From Stereum hirsutum FP-91666 SS1 (taxonomy: Eukaryota; Basidiomycota; Agaricomycetes; Russulales; Stereaceae): a DNA stretch of 64,000 nucleotides. A model generated the notes under the pieces. The model worked only from the letters and a program-made list of their open reading frames with translations. It was not told the DNA's origin and did no database searches. This document shows, piece by piece, positions 46,222 to 55,835 of this stretch. Positions within the stretch are counted from its first letter, which is position 1. Every line of letters starts with the position of its first letter. Location of the stretch: positions 1,245,648-1,309,647 of the forward strand of contig NW_006763144.1 of NCBI RefSeq assembly GCF_000264905.1. The letters run 5' to 3'. The translations under genes were made by a program, and so were the position numbers.

Positions 46222-46285
46222 GAAAAGAAAGCAGGAAGTGATAAGAGGCACGAGAGCAGTGGTTGAACCATGATAGGATCCTGGG

Positions 46286-46293
46286 CTTTTATA
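46286..46293 (-). promoter_or_regulatory. TATA box of C2H2 gene 2
   Basis: Minus strand CGAGTATAAAAGCCCAG, with TATAAAAG 65-72 bases upstream of the ATG at 46221. The flanking CGAG matches the other C2H2 promoter. Confidence 0.6.
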
Positions 46294-46948
46294 CTCGTAG
46301 AACGGGAGAGGAACAAAGCACGCAGCACAGCCGGGGGTACGTATATCGGCGTCCTCGACGGCCAGATATTTGATTCTTCAAACCATCACACATGGAAAGG
46401 AAGGTCAAAAGCTTGGGCCATCGTTCCAAGTCGAAGCAAGCTACGCCAACATCATGGTGTTGACAGTTAACATGTTTTTTTCTCACCGGATCGGGCGGTG
46501 ATATCGATTTATACCGATCCCCAGGAAGTTCTCTTGTCTAGAATTCCCTTTCCCGAGTCGTAGTATACAACCACGCGGTGGCCGCATGTAGGTGCACCAT
46601 CCTGAGGTGCCGCTATCTGGGTTGGGTGGCGCCGAAGGCGGTCAACTTGCCGACCATGTGCCGTAGTCAAATTTCCTATCCATCCTATTAAGCCTAGTAC
46701 TTACATCACCGTAGCAAAAACCGAGCTGTCGGAAGAGCAGAAGTTAAATCCACGCAGACGATGGCACAGATGGGACGCGAGCGTATAACGGCATGTGAAC
46801 AAGTAGCCAAAGTTCGCCGTCGCCTCTTCCTGTTTGGACAACCAAGTGAGAGCATGCCAACACCACACTACTCCCCGTCGAAATCTTCATAGCTAGAAGA
46901 AGAATGAAGCGTGCGATGACCAAACAAAGAAAAGAACACCATTGGACA
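46294..46948. other. intergenic upstream of C2H2 gene 2
   Basis: About 650 bases between the C2H2 promoter and the 3' end of the RNase P subunit gene. No gene or repeat recognised. Confidence 0.4.
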
Positions 46949-47769
46949 TCATTCTAGCCTCTCCTCTCCACGGAAAATGACATGTCCTGCATCGCGCTCG
47001 AACAACGGCTGCGCTCGGGGCCGTATATTAGCACGTTTCCTTGCCGTGAGGTTTGGTGCACCATCGGGCACCGATTCTGACGCAGACGGAGTAGCGTGTT
47101 GTCCAAGAACAATCCCCTCGCTTTTTTGATTCGCTACTAACGCATCCTGGTGAATGGGTGGCGCGGGGATCCGGCGACGCGTCTTGCAACGATAACACAT
47201 GGTGATAACAGTATGCCCGTGGTACTTGGAGTCTACATCCGATATAAGCATATCATTGCCTTGATGCAGAGGACAATGGAAAGGACCAACGGTTCACGCG
47301 GCAACTCGCGGTCAAACCAATTATCAACACGGAATCGCACCCCTTGCACAACGATCGTTTGATAGTCGGATCCCTTTGTGTATGTGAGCTGTGCATGCGG
47401 TGCAGGTGAAATAAAGATATGAAGCCACCCTTACATTTTGACCGTTGTCTTTTCGCCAATTTGCTTCATCGAGCGAACGTAGCCCCGAGCGATCTCCGTA
47501 ACCTGCATATTTCTTCCTCTCGCTTCCTTCTTCAAGCGCTTCTTGATTTTCTTAGAACTCTCGGTGGTAGGGATCTTTGCGGGGGTTGATGGGCCTGCAA
47601 GATTAGAACTAGCACCAGGGGCTGGAGGTTGCGCAGGATGCGTCAACGAAGGGGGCGAGATGGAGTCTAGGTAGGCAGATGCTTGGTAGAGAAAGTTGAG
47701 TCGATGGAGAATATCGCGATTAGCGACGCTGTTCACGTTCGGTACATCGTCTTTGTTCTTCTTGGCCAT
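46949..47769 (-). CDS. RPR2: RNase P subunit Rpr2/Rpp21
   Basis: ATG at 47769 (MAKKNKDDVPNVNS); several exons; TGA at 46949-46951. The protein is a zinc-ribbon subunit of the nuclear RNase P that matures tRNA 5' ends. The N-terminal helix pair reads LHRLNFLYQASAYLDS, followed by a disordered Pro/Ser linker and a basic block. The second helical part (IARGYVRSMKQIGEKTTVKM) splices into DPTIKRSLCKGCDSVLI. The final exon has CYRCKTRRRIPAPP. The two C-x2-C pairs (CKGC and CYRC) make the zinc site. The C-terminal ~65 residues after RRIPAPP are not conserved in my reading. An in-frame upstream ATG at 47865 would add 32 unlikely residues. Divergent with the recycling-factor gene, 249 bases between starts. 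Confidence 0.85.
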
Positions 47770-48018
47770 ATGAATACCTGCTAATAACCAGTCCTGGGAG
47801 AGCTTGTACCGTAGCAGTACCGTAGCGGATGACGGGTGTGTGGTGGCAGGGTGTGGCCCCTCCAATCGGCGCCGATAAAGTCAATCGAAGAGCACCGGGC
47901 CGCTAACCGCCAGAACTTGCCACTCCTTGGCCCGCGGGCCGCGATCCATATTTCTCCGATCCCTTTCAGCTTCAACTCTCGCGAGACGTTTGTGAAGCAC
48001 TAACACAGTGTTACCACA

Positions 48019-49037
48019 ATGTCACTATCAACTCTGCGCTTTTCCCTGTCTCGTTCTCTCTCTCCGTTGCACCGGTTGCGTGCACTACCGTCCGTCGTTC
48101 CTCTGTTGCATTCACCTTCATCACAAGCTCGCACATACGCGAAAAAGAGCAAACAGAAACAGGATGAACCCGAGGCACCCTCTACTTCCAAGAAGACCAA
48201 GGTATCAGCAAACGATATTATCCCTGGCTCTCAGCAAGCAATCTCGGACCCAACACAGGCCGCGGAGTATGAGAAATGCTCGTCCAAAATGTCCACAGCC
48301 GTGCAATGGTTCCGCCGTGAGGTCGCTCAGATGGAAACCAGGGCGAGTGGACGCGTAACTCCTCAACTGCTGGCCCCAGTTCGCGTTAAATATGGGGACG
48401 AGAGCGCCGATGGCGTCAGGTTAGAAGAGGTCGCGACCGTCGGCGTGAGGGATGGTAGTACGTTGATCGTCACCGTGTTTGAGACTGATGTCAGTGTTTT
48501 GTTTGTTCTGGATATTTCGAGCACTGATCATCTCTTCTTTACTTTCACTAGTAGACTCTGAAAGATGTGGAAACTGCGTTGTATGATGCTAAAATCCCTG
48601 GTGTTGTACCACAACGCGTGGACGAACGTACAATTCGCATCCCGATACCTAAGTGCGTCACAAATTCTCCTCTTCATATATGCTGAAGCCCTAAAGTACA
48701 TACGAAACAACTGCTGCTGCCAGACCGACTGTGGATGCACGACTCGCTCTGTACACCAGCGCTTCGAAGCAGTCCGAGGACATTCGACAACAAATCCGTG
48801 CACATCACTCTGCAAGCCTCAAGAAGGCGAAACCAGCGAAACATAGTGTTGCTATAGACGAGGTATGTCTGTCTGTTCTTCGTTCTTCTCTGATGGCCTA
48901 GTCCATCACGTTGCGACCCCACTAAACTCTCGTCATGGTATAAACAGTTCCAGAAACTGGAGAAAAAGCACCTTTCTGAGATCGACGACATCCTGGCGCA
49001 GCTCAAAAAGGTCACCGGGACGAGCGGAAAGCGATGA
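48019..49037 (+). CDS. RRF1: mitochondrial ribosome recycling factor
   Basis: Start 48019. Exon 1 ends at 48489 and exon 2 starts at 48555; two more introns precede the last exon, and TGA is at 49035-49037. The first ~40 residues are Arg/Ser/Leu-rich without acids (MSLSTLRFSLSRSLSPLHR) and look like a mitochondrial presequence, ending near ARTYAKK. The mature part has the RRF fold, with KMSTAVQWFRREVAQM and ASGRVTPQLLAPVRVKYG. The later pieces are LKDVETALYDAKIPGV, RTIRIPIPKPT, SEDIRQQIRAHH and the last helix FQKLEKKHLSEIDDILAQ. It splits post-termination mitoribosomes together with mitochondrial EF-G2. All exons join in frame and the protein is complete. Confidence 0.94.
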
Positions 49038-49489
49038 TACCCATACTGCCTTAGCCGTCCCATCCCATTCGCCCTAATACTCCCCCTTGGTGAACGTGTA
49101 TATTTAGGCCTCGGAAAATTATTCGTCGGCTATCGTCGTGTGGAGAACTACGAGGATCTGTGGATACTACTCTTGATAAATATGCGTAGCTATCATCCTC
49201 TCCCCGGTTATGCGTCCATATTTCCTCTCCCTTGGCTATAACTCTGTTCGTACACATTCATTGGCTATACTCGTGGTGCCACACCGCCACAATTTAAGCC
49301 CTAACCCTCGTCTAAGGTTGCACGAATCGGGCTGCTTCTCGCCTTGCTCTTGACAAGGACCAGTAATGTTTGCTTCGGTCTTTCAACTGTTATGAGGCTC
49401 ATTCAGCTCATTCTCCGACGTCCGTGAACGCTACTGTTCTCATCTGACTGACTTTTACCTGAGGCTTTCCTGGAATACTCTGGAACATC

Positions 49490-50112
49490 ATGTCACCACA
49501 GAATGAACCGCCTACCCCCGCGCAGGTCGCACACATGTACCGCGATCAACCTACTTTCTCTTGCTCAAACTGTGCAGCCGTGATAGTAAGCCTTATGTGT
49601 CCCTGATGTTTCTGAGTATCGTTGGTATATGAGATGAATTAGGCTCTTCAAGACGAACTCATCAGCAAAGCCTTCTCCGGGCGTGATGGGCGTGGCTAGT
49701 GTGTCTTTACCCCTATTCTGTTCCTACCATTGAAGTTGACCGTGGTCTCCGTGATCTTTCCTAGCCTTATGCATTCCGCGGTCAATGTTAAGCTAGGAAA
49801 GAGAGAAGACAGGCCATTACTGTTTGCCTATCCTCTTCGCTCTTCACTTCGAGTGGATATTAACGTCGAGAATCCGGAAGGACGGGCGTTCATACTGTGG
49901 CGGACGTCTTCTGTGTTGGATGCAGCGATCGAGTGGGATGGTATTATCACAAAGCATCAGACCATTCGCAGAAGTATAAAGAAGGTCAGCATACTTCCCT
50001 AACAGAAATGTTACATGACGATTGCCTACACTGAGCTGTGATTCTCGTAGGAAAGTATTTGCTGGAACGAGAGAAGTTGATCAAGGATAACGCGTGGAAG
50101 ATTGATGAGTAG
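49490..50112 (+). CDS. Yippee family zinc-binding protein (Moh1-like)
   Basis: Five exons, 49490-49585, 49643-49698, 49765-49821, 49881-49984 and 50051-50112, giving 124 aa, the usual Yippee size. The fold binds one zinc with two C-x2-C pairs: CSNC in exon 1 and CVGC in exon 4. Other landmarks are ALQDELISKAFSGRDGRGY, MHSAVNVKLGKREDRPLL, GVHTVADVF, KASDHSQKYKEGKYLLERE and the end AWKIDE. Yeast Moh1 interacts with the GID ubiquitin-ligase module and human YPEL5 is a GID/CTLH partner, so a link to that complex is plausible but inferred. Three introns are phase-shifting, which is why no long open frame shows. Convergent with the zinc-knuckle gene, 105 bases apart. Confidence 0.93.
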
Positions 50113-50217
50113 CCACTCGATGGTAACATAGACGGTATCTTGTACGATAGCGAGCAGAATACAAGGACGAGGATGAGTGGAATGGACGCATACGAGGGCT
50201 TGACCGATAGGATGCGG

Positions 50218-51437
50218 TCAAAAGTTAACGACCTTCTTAGGCTTTGCTGAAGGTATAGTCCCGTACGCCTTGACTATCCCCGTATGCACACCGGCCTTCA
50301 CTTTCGCCATCTTCCGCACCTTCTCCTCAGTCATCACATCCCGATCCACCTCCGCGTTCTTTCGCCGGAAAGAATGGAAATCGTCTTCGTCGGCCCCTGC
50401 ATCATGACCGACGCCCAGCATGACACCGACAGCGGTCGTTTCTAGGAAGAGAAGAGGTGTGAAGTGAGAAGGGCTGCCTGTCCAAAAGGAAAGATGATAG
50501 CGCACCAGGTTTCCTAAGCCCACAGTTCTTCGCGAGATGGTCTGTTTGACCACAGAGCTTGCAGCAACCACCGTTTGGGTAGACGCCCTTGATCTTGTTT
50601 TCGGGACATGAGGATGCGAGGTGACCTTTTCCTGAGCATACAAAGCAGGAAGCAAAGGGCATAGGTTTCGCTGGATTTTCTGTTTTTCGACATCGTGAAA
50701 GTGTATGCTTCTTGGAGCCACATCTAATTGCACAAAACATCGACTCAGAACTCGTGAAAATTCTTGAGCGCAAGAGCATGAACGCACCTGTAGCATATCC
50801 CTACTATGTCCTGTCCCTTCTTCGCACCTACTGCTGCTTCCTCTGAATCGGTTTTCGCTTTGTTCGGACACATAACAGCGGCATGTCCGTTCTCTCGACA
50901 GACAAAACATATCGTGTTCGCATGTCGCTCTGCTATGCGCTTCAACCGACGCTTTTCGGATGCAGCTGCTCGGTCCGCCGCATCTGCAGTGCAAATTTAG
51001 TATAGTCCATGCAGACAGAAGAAGAATATGGACAGAAACGCACCTTTGACCCGCTTTGCCTTCTTCTTGTCCTTCAACTTCGAGTTGGCCTTCTTTACTT
51101 TCTCACTTTTCAATGATTCCTTCACAACCTTCTCTTCGCCACTGCCACTCTGACCCGCCTCACCATCTGCTGGAGTCTCCTTCTTCTGCTCCGTTCCGCC
51201 GTCCTTACGTTTCTTGCTTCGTTTGCGTTTTCGTTTCTCGGATGGTACTCCAGAGGCAGCAGAAAAATCTACAGAGTCTTGTGGAGGCTGTGATGGATGT
51301 TCCGCTTCGACATGAGATTCAGGTGCAGTGGACGTAGATGCGCCCGGGGTCTGAGTAGGTGTAGCGTCTTCGTCTCGAGGATCAAACCCAGCCTCTACGT
51401 AGGTCCTTTTCCGGCCGATATTTGTATACCGAGTCAT
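50218..51437 (-). CDS. CCHC zinc-knuckle protein (ZCCHC9-like)
   Basis: ATG 51437 (MTRYTNIGRKRTYVEAGFD). The N-terminal ~145 residues are Lys/Glu/Ser-rich with many basic clusters (EKRKRKRSKKRKDG). After an intron come four CCHC knuckles in a row: CFVCRENGHAAVMC, CYRCGSKKHTLSRC, CFVCSGKGHLASSC and CKLCGQTDHLAKNC. An intron falls between CYRC and GSKKH, and another after the fourth knuckle. The C-terminus has DDFHSFRRKNAEVDRDVMTEE and ends KPKKVVNF, typical of the ZCCHC9 family. Human ZCCHC9 is a nucleolar/nuclear RNA-binding protein; a role in rRNA processing is suggested for fungal relatives but not proven. The four knuckles keep all sixteen zinc ligands. Confidence 0.9.
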
Positions 51438-51861
51438 CCAAGGGTAGCAGTAAGTCGAAGATACAGTAGCGTAAGAGGATGAGACTTATGCATAGAACAG
51501 AGGGTTTTGGGAATGGCGAAGTGAGGCTCAAAAATCGTCTACACATTTCGTGTTACGTAACGTTGTGGCGCGCCACAATGGAACGTGCAAGTGGTTGAGA
51601 TGGAAGTCAATGATGAGATATGTATGCCAGCATAGTAAGCACAGTCAAAAAGGTATAAGTAGTACACGAGTCGCCGTGGTAGCGAAAATACTATTTGGAC
51701 GGAACTAATACACGAAAGCGAGTCAATGCGTAAGACATCAATCACAGCACAAGAAAACAAGATCGACAGCGGGGCCCGACAAGGATATTTAAGTAGTAGA
51801 CAAATTTCGTGAACTTCTGAGGCATCATCCCTATTTAAAAGACAATGAAATTCCGAAGCCT

Positions 51862-52878
51862 TTAGTAGTGAGCATAAGCACGAACGAGAGTGCTTTGGGT
51901 CCTATCAGCCGGGATGCGACCGTGGACGACGGTAGTGCCATCCTGCTCCTTGTAGTACTCCACAAATAACCCATCATCTAACTGCGCGGATCCACGCACG
52001 ACGGGAGGAATGCGGAAACTTATGGAAAGCCATCCCCCCTGCTCAGTTTGAGCATCAGGGGCACGTTGAACCTCCTGCCCGGAGGCGTCACTACCCGTCG
52101 AAGTCCCCGGTGGTATTACATAGGAGGAGCTATGGTTCAAGCGTGAGGATGACATCTCGGTAGCACGAGGTGGTGCCGGAGGTATGGAGGTGTGCCCGTA
52201 GTAGCTGGGAGGTTGCTAGTAGCCCGACAGGCATATTCATGAGATATGACCTGAAAAGAGCAGCTCAAAATTCGACGTACAACTCCCGAATTGCCGGATG
52301 GCTCGTAGTATTGGTTCTGGGCGATATTGTAGTGGTCATACGCTCCATAGGTAGTGTTATGGTTCATATGCGTTGTGTGTGAATCTGCGTGAGGGAGGGG
52401 ATCTGAGGTCAAGGGAGTGATCGCAGCGTTGCCTGTGGTACTGGTCTGCAAAGCAGGCATGTCAGTTTGAATGTGGTAATTCAGCAGGAGATGTTGAATA
52501 GGATGACTACGGATTGAGATGATTCGCATACCACAGCTCGATTCCTCCCTATGACATCGGTATAGCTAGTAGGGGTCCATATGTGCTGATCATTTGCGAT
52601 ACCTGTGAAGGCATGGTCTGCAGCGGGCTATTCGCCGAATCGAGAAACAGCGAAGCCTCAGCATTCGATACTGAGTACTAGACAGGATGAAGACGTAGCG
52701 TACCCCTTGAAGCGAGTCATTCGGTGTAGTGTCTGTACCTGAGGCCAAAGGACCTGAGACGGCACCCGGGGCATGTTGCTGCTGGTAGTGAAGTGCAGCG
52801 TCGGGCCTAGGATGTTGGGAGTAGGCGTCAAAGGCGGGATACAAGTGTTGAGAAGGATCGTGACGGTAACTGGACATT
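51862..52878 (-). CDS. Tyr/Gln/Pro-rich protein of unknown function
   Basis: ATG 52878 (MSSYRHDPSQHLYPAFDAY) to TAA at 51862-51864. I do not recognise a family. Exon 1 is Gln/His/Pro-rich and ends with NDSLQG. A 15-base micro-exon (about 52602-52616, giving TMPSQ) may follow. An exon with NHNTTYGAYDHYNIAQNQYY comes next. The last exon contains GHTSIPPAPPRATEM and then the only probably folded part, WLSISFRIPPVVRG and DGLFVEYYKEQDGTTVVHG. The protein ends RIPADRTQSTLVRAYAHY. This end vaguely recalls the P-x-D...L-x-R tail of the WOPR proteins. Its composition is like that of the regulator tails in this window, so a transcriptional role is possible but unproven. Skipping of the micro-exon also keeps frame. 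Confidence 0.6.
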
Positions 52879-53000
52879 AGATACCAAGATGATATGGTGT
52901 CGACAATGGAGGAGTGCGCGAGAGTGAGTCCAGAGTTGAAGAGACGGTTTGGAAGTGGTGGTGATGGTGGACAAGTCCTGCATGTAGGCCAACTTTAAAC

Positions 53001-53009
53001 TATTTTATA
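53001..53009 (-). promoter_or_regulatory. TATA box of the Tyr/Gln-rich gene
   Basis: Minus strand TATAAAATA 123-131 bases before the ATG at 52878. Just upstream on that strand is GTTTAAAGTTG, which resembles the published Wor1/WOPR site TTAAAGTTT in 8 of 9 positions. Confidence 0.45.
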
Positions 53010-55835
53010 GTCATATTGAGAAAGCGGCGGGGATCTTGTGCGCATCTTATTTTTCTCGCACGGTGGAAGTACCGGATAAGCGGGGCGCCCTCAGGGAGGG
53101 AGTAGGGGACCGGAGGACGACGACAATTGAGGCGTTTGGTCACAAAGCGGGAGGCAGAAAGGAAGGACGCCTGTGCCCGAGGCTTGGGCCCTGGGCGCTA
53201 TCTGTCCACGCTTAACCGCCAGATCCGATATCTTTGAACCGACGCCCATCTGAGAGGACAGGATCAATGGGTCTTATTCAATAGACGCTGAGCGAGAAAG
53301 GAGAGGGAAGAGCCTGTGAGAAAGGGCCCATGTCTCCGTCCGCGGCGACTCGACGATGCTACGTATGTGTGGCGCTGAACGCATATTGGAGTCCTGTCGT
53401 GCGCATGGAGGCTAACGAAAAGTCGGTCAATATGTGTTCGGCGTAGGAGGCTACGCTTTACTCCAGTCCGAGTAGGTGCAACTGGCACTATTTTCAATGT
53501 CTGCATGCACAACAGAACGAGTAGCGCAGGGACGAATGACCGCTCGTCCTGTAAATTAGTTGAAGTCCGGAGACTTACACAGACATACACACAAATAAAA
53601 ACATTGGCCGTCTGAGTCAATGCACATAGCCTAGTGTCGGTGGGGTATCAGACTACTCTGCAGACGAAAAATGCTGCCTGGCTGAGACACTGATCTGGGG
53701 GGTGACTTGTGGACATGCTTCCCATGTCTAGTTTTCTGTGTGGCCCAAGTGTGGCCTGCACGAAAAGCTTGAGATGGCAAGACCTGAAAGTCGGAGAACT
53801 TCATGTTTCAAGCTGCTGTTGCCGACTCCATGGCACCCTCACCTTTGCAATATGTTGCAAAGCCGAGCACAATTGGACTGTCTTTCTCAAAGTCTCCGAG
53901 CCAGAGAAATAATTCTCGCTGGAGATCAAGACGTCGACTGTCCCATTTAGCGACGCTCCCAGGTCTGGATAGAACAGGCAACTTACTGCCGCGTTCGTGC
54001 AAGAACCACGACGCGTGTGACGCGATCTGTCAACTGGGCGTCTGGAATAAGACGACTCTGCCTTGGCGCCGGTTCACCGTGAACGCGTATGTATTAGATG
54101 TTACAAGACCTACCGGAGCTACGCCCCGTTTGTCGATAAATATATCGGGCAGTTGGCCTATAGAAGCGAGATGAACAGAAGGAAGTCAGATTGGTGAGGC
54201 TGAAGGGCGTAGCCCAACCAAAGCAGGGAAATCTTTACAGCCAAAATGGTTGACCGTCGTCGTCGCTTGATAGCACTAACCATTAATTGCAGGATAAATG
54301 ACAATACCTTCAAAGCGCGTTAGCGCACTAGCCAGAATGGCATACCTGACTATTTTAGTTCGAACCTGAAGAAAGCACCTCAAAAAGAAATGAAGAGGGC
54401 AAACACGACCAAACGAAATGGAGACATCTGCGTTATAAGAGGGTTAATCTGCAGCCTGAAAACCGGGAGGTTCTGTAAGCTTCAGATCGGCTACTTTGCA
54501 GGTCGCAAACTTCAATTTCCAAGTAATATTTCGCTTCCAACCCTCGGTAAGTGCCAGACGCAGGCCAAAGGAGGGTGATCAGCCAATCACAGCCGGCCTA
54601 CATATTCCCCTTCAAAATGAAAATTCACTTGAAATTCTCGCTTTTACATTTCGTTTGCATCACCTTGCAACCCAAAAGTCCACTTTTCAGGCTGCAGATA
54701 ACATCTATTAGGGAGATTTGGCAACCGGCGCTTACAGGGTGTCAGAAGGTCGCGGTGGCGCAAAATGGCGGGGAAGTGGAGCCAAATCGGGCGCCTCAAG
54801 CGTCTTGGGGCGGGTTGCCAAATCTCCATATTAAAATCTCCCTATTGAGGCGCCTCCACACGCGTTATGAGGAAGGCGATCCAATTGGAAAAGCGCGGCG
54901 TCTCTCGCGGGGTTATAATCTCTTTGCTTAGATTTAAGATCTCCCAAAAGTTAACCCTCTGGCGCCTCTGCGGCCTGTGCAAAGGAGCAACAAAGGAGAC
55001 TCGAAACGCGCCGCAGAGCCGGTGTGCAACTTTGTTCACGCTCACTTACCCCCTCCAGAGCGGGGTGCACCAGGCACGTGAGGTAATTTTTGTCAGCCTA
55101 ATATACTCTACATACCGGTTTGGACTCTGTTGTGGACTCCCATCTTATCGACCGACCGCATCAGCTGGACCGGTGCGTATCTCTATATAGCTCCATCCCA
55201 CTCCTCAGGGCGCGGCTCTCAATAGGTAAATGACTATCAAACAGCACTATAGCAAGGTTGGGGGAAGCGGAAATCGCAAATAGGCCAATTTGACAGTTAC
55301 TCTTGCTTATAATTCCTTATGTTCAAACGGCACGTTTACCGGGTTGGGGCGATCGTGCTTTCAATGTATAGGATTCGGGGTGTCGGAGGCTCTTGAATTC
55401 AACATTTGCCTTGCAAATTTGTGGCACTTGAGTAGTAGGTGGAGTGATATATGAATACTTGGACGATTCGCTATCGGTTCTCTGAGAAACAAGGGTCAAA
55501 CAAACCTCACATGGGGCTGCGGAAGCTTTGGGTCGAAAGAATGATATATCAAGATCCACCTTGGATCATCGAAGAAGTAAAGTATTGAACCAGACCTGCG
55601 TAGAAGAGGCTTGAGGGGATTATCGCACGGAGGTATAGAATGGAATCAGCGATGTCCTGTCGAGCGTCCCCTCTGCCTTGATTTTAGAATCAGTCTAAAT
55701 GATACGAGTGTCACCGGAGATAGGAGCACCCGACCATATTAGACACAACAAAATCGAGTTTGGATTAACACGCATGGTAGGAGCGCAAGAACCAAAAAAT
55801 ATGAGTTGGGTCAAGCCGCACACCAACATAGCGAC
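53010..55835. other. 2.8-kb gene-free stretch
   Basis: No domain-bearing frame on either strand. It contains the inverted-repeat element at 54711-54842. Several AT-richer segments occur around 54300-54700. It may be a site of past transposon insertions, but only the one small element can be supported. Confidence 0.4.
54711..54842. repeat. MITE-like inverted-repeat element flanked by TA
   Basis: The left end reads GGGAGATTTGGCAACC. The right end, on the opposite strand, reads GGGAGATTT, then six extra bases, then GGAGATTTGGCAACC. The two arms therefore match for 16 bases with one insertion on the right. TA dinucleotides flank both outer ends (54709-54710 and 54843-54844). The 132-base length, terminal inverted repeats and TA duplication fit a non-autonomous Tc1/mariner-type element. 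No coding sequence inside. Confidence 0.55.
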
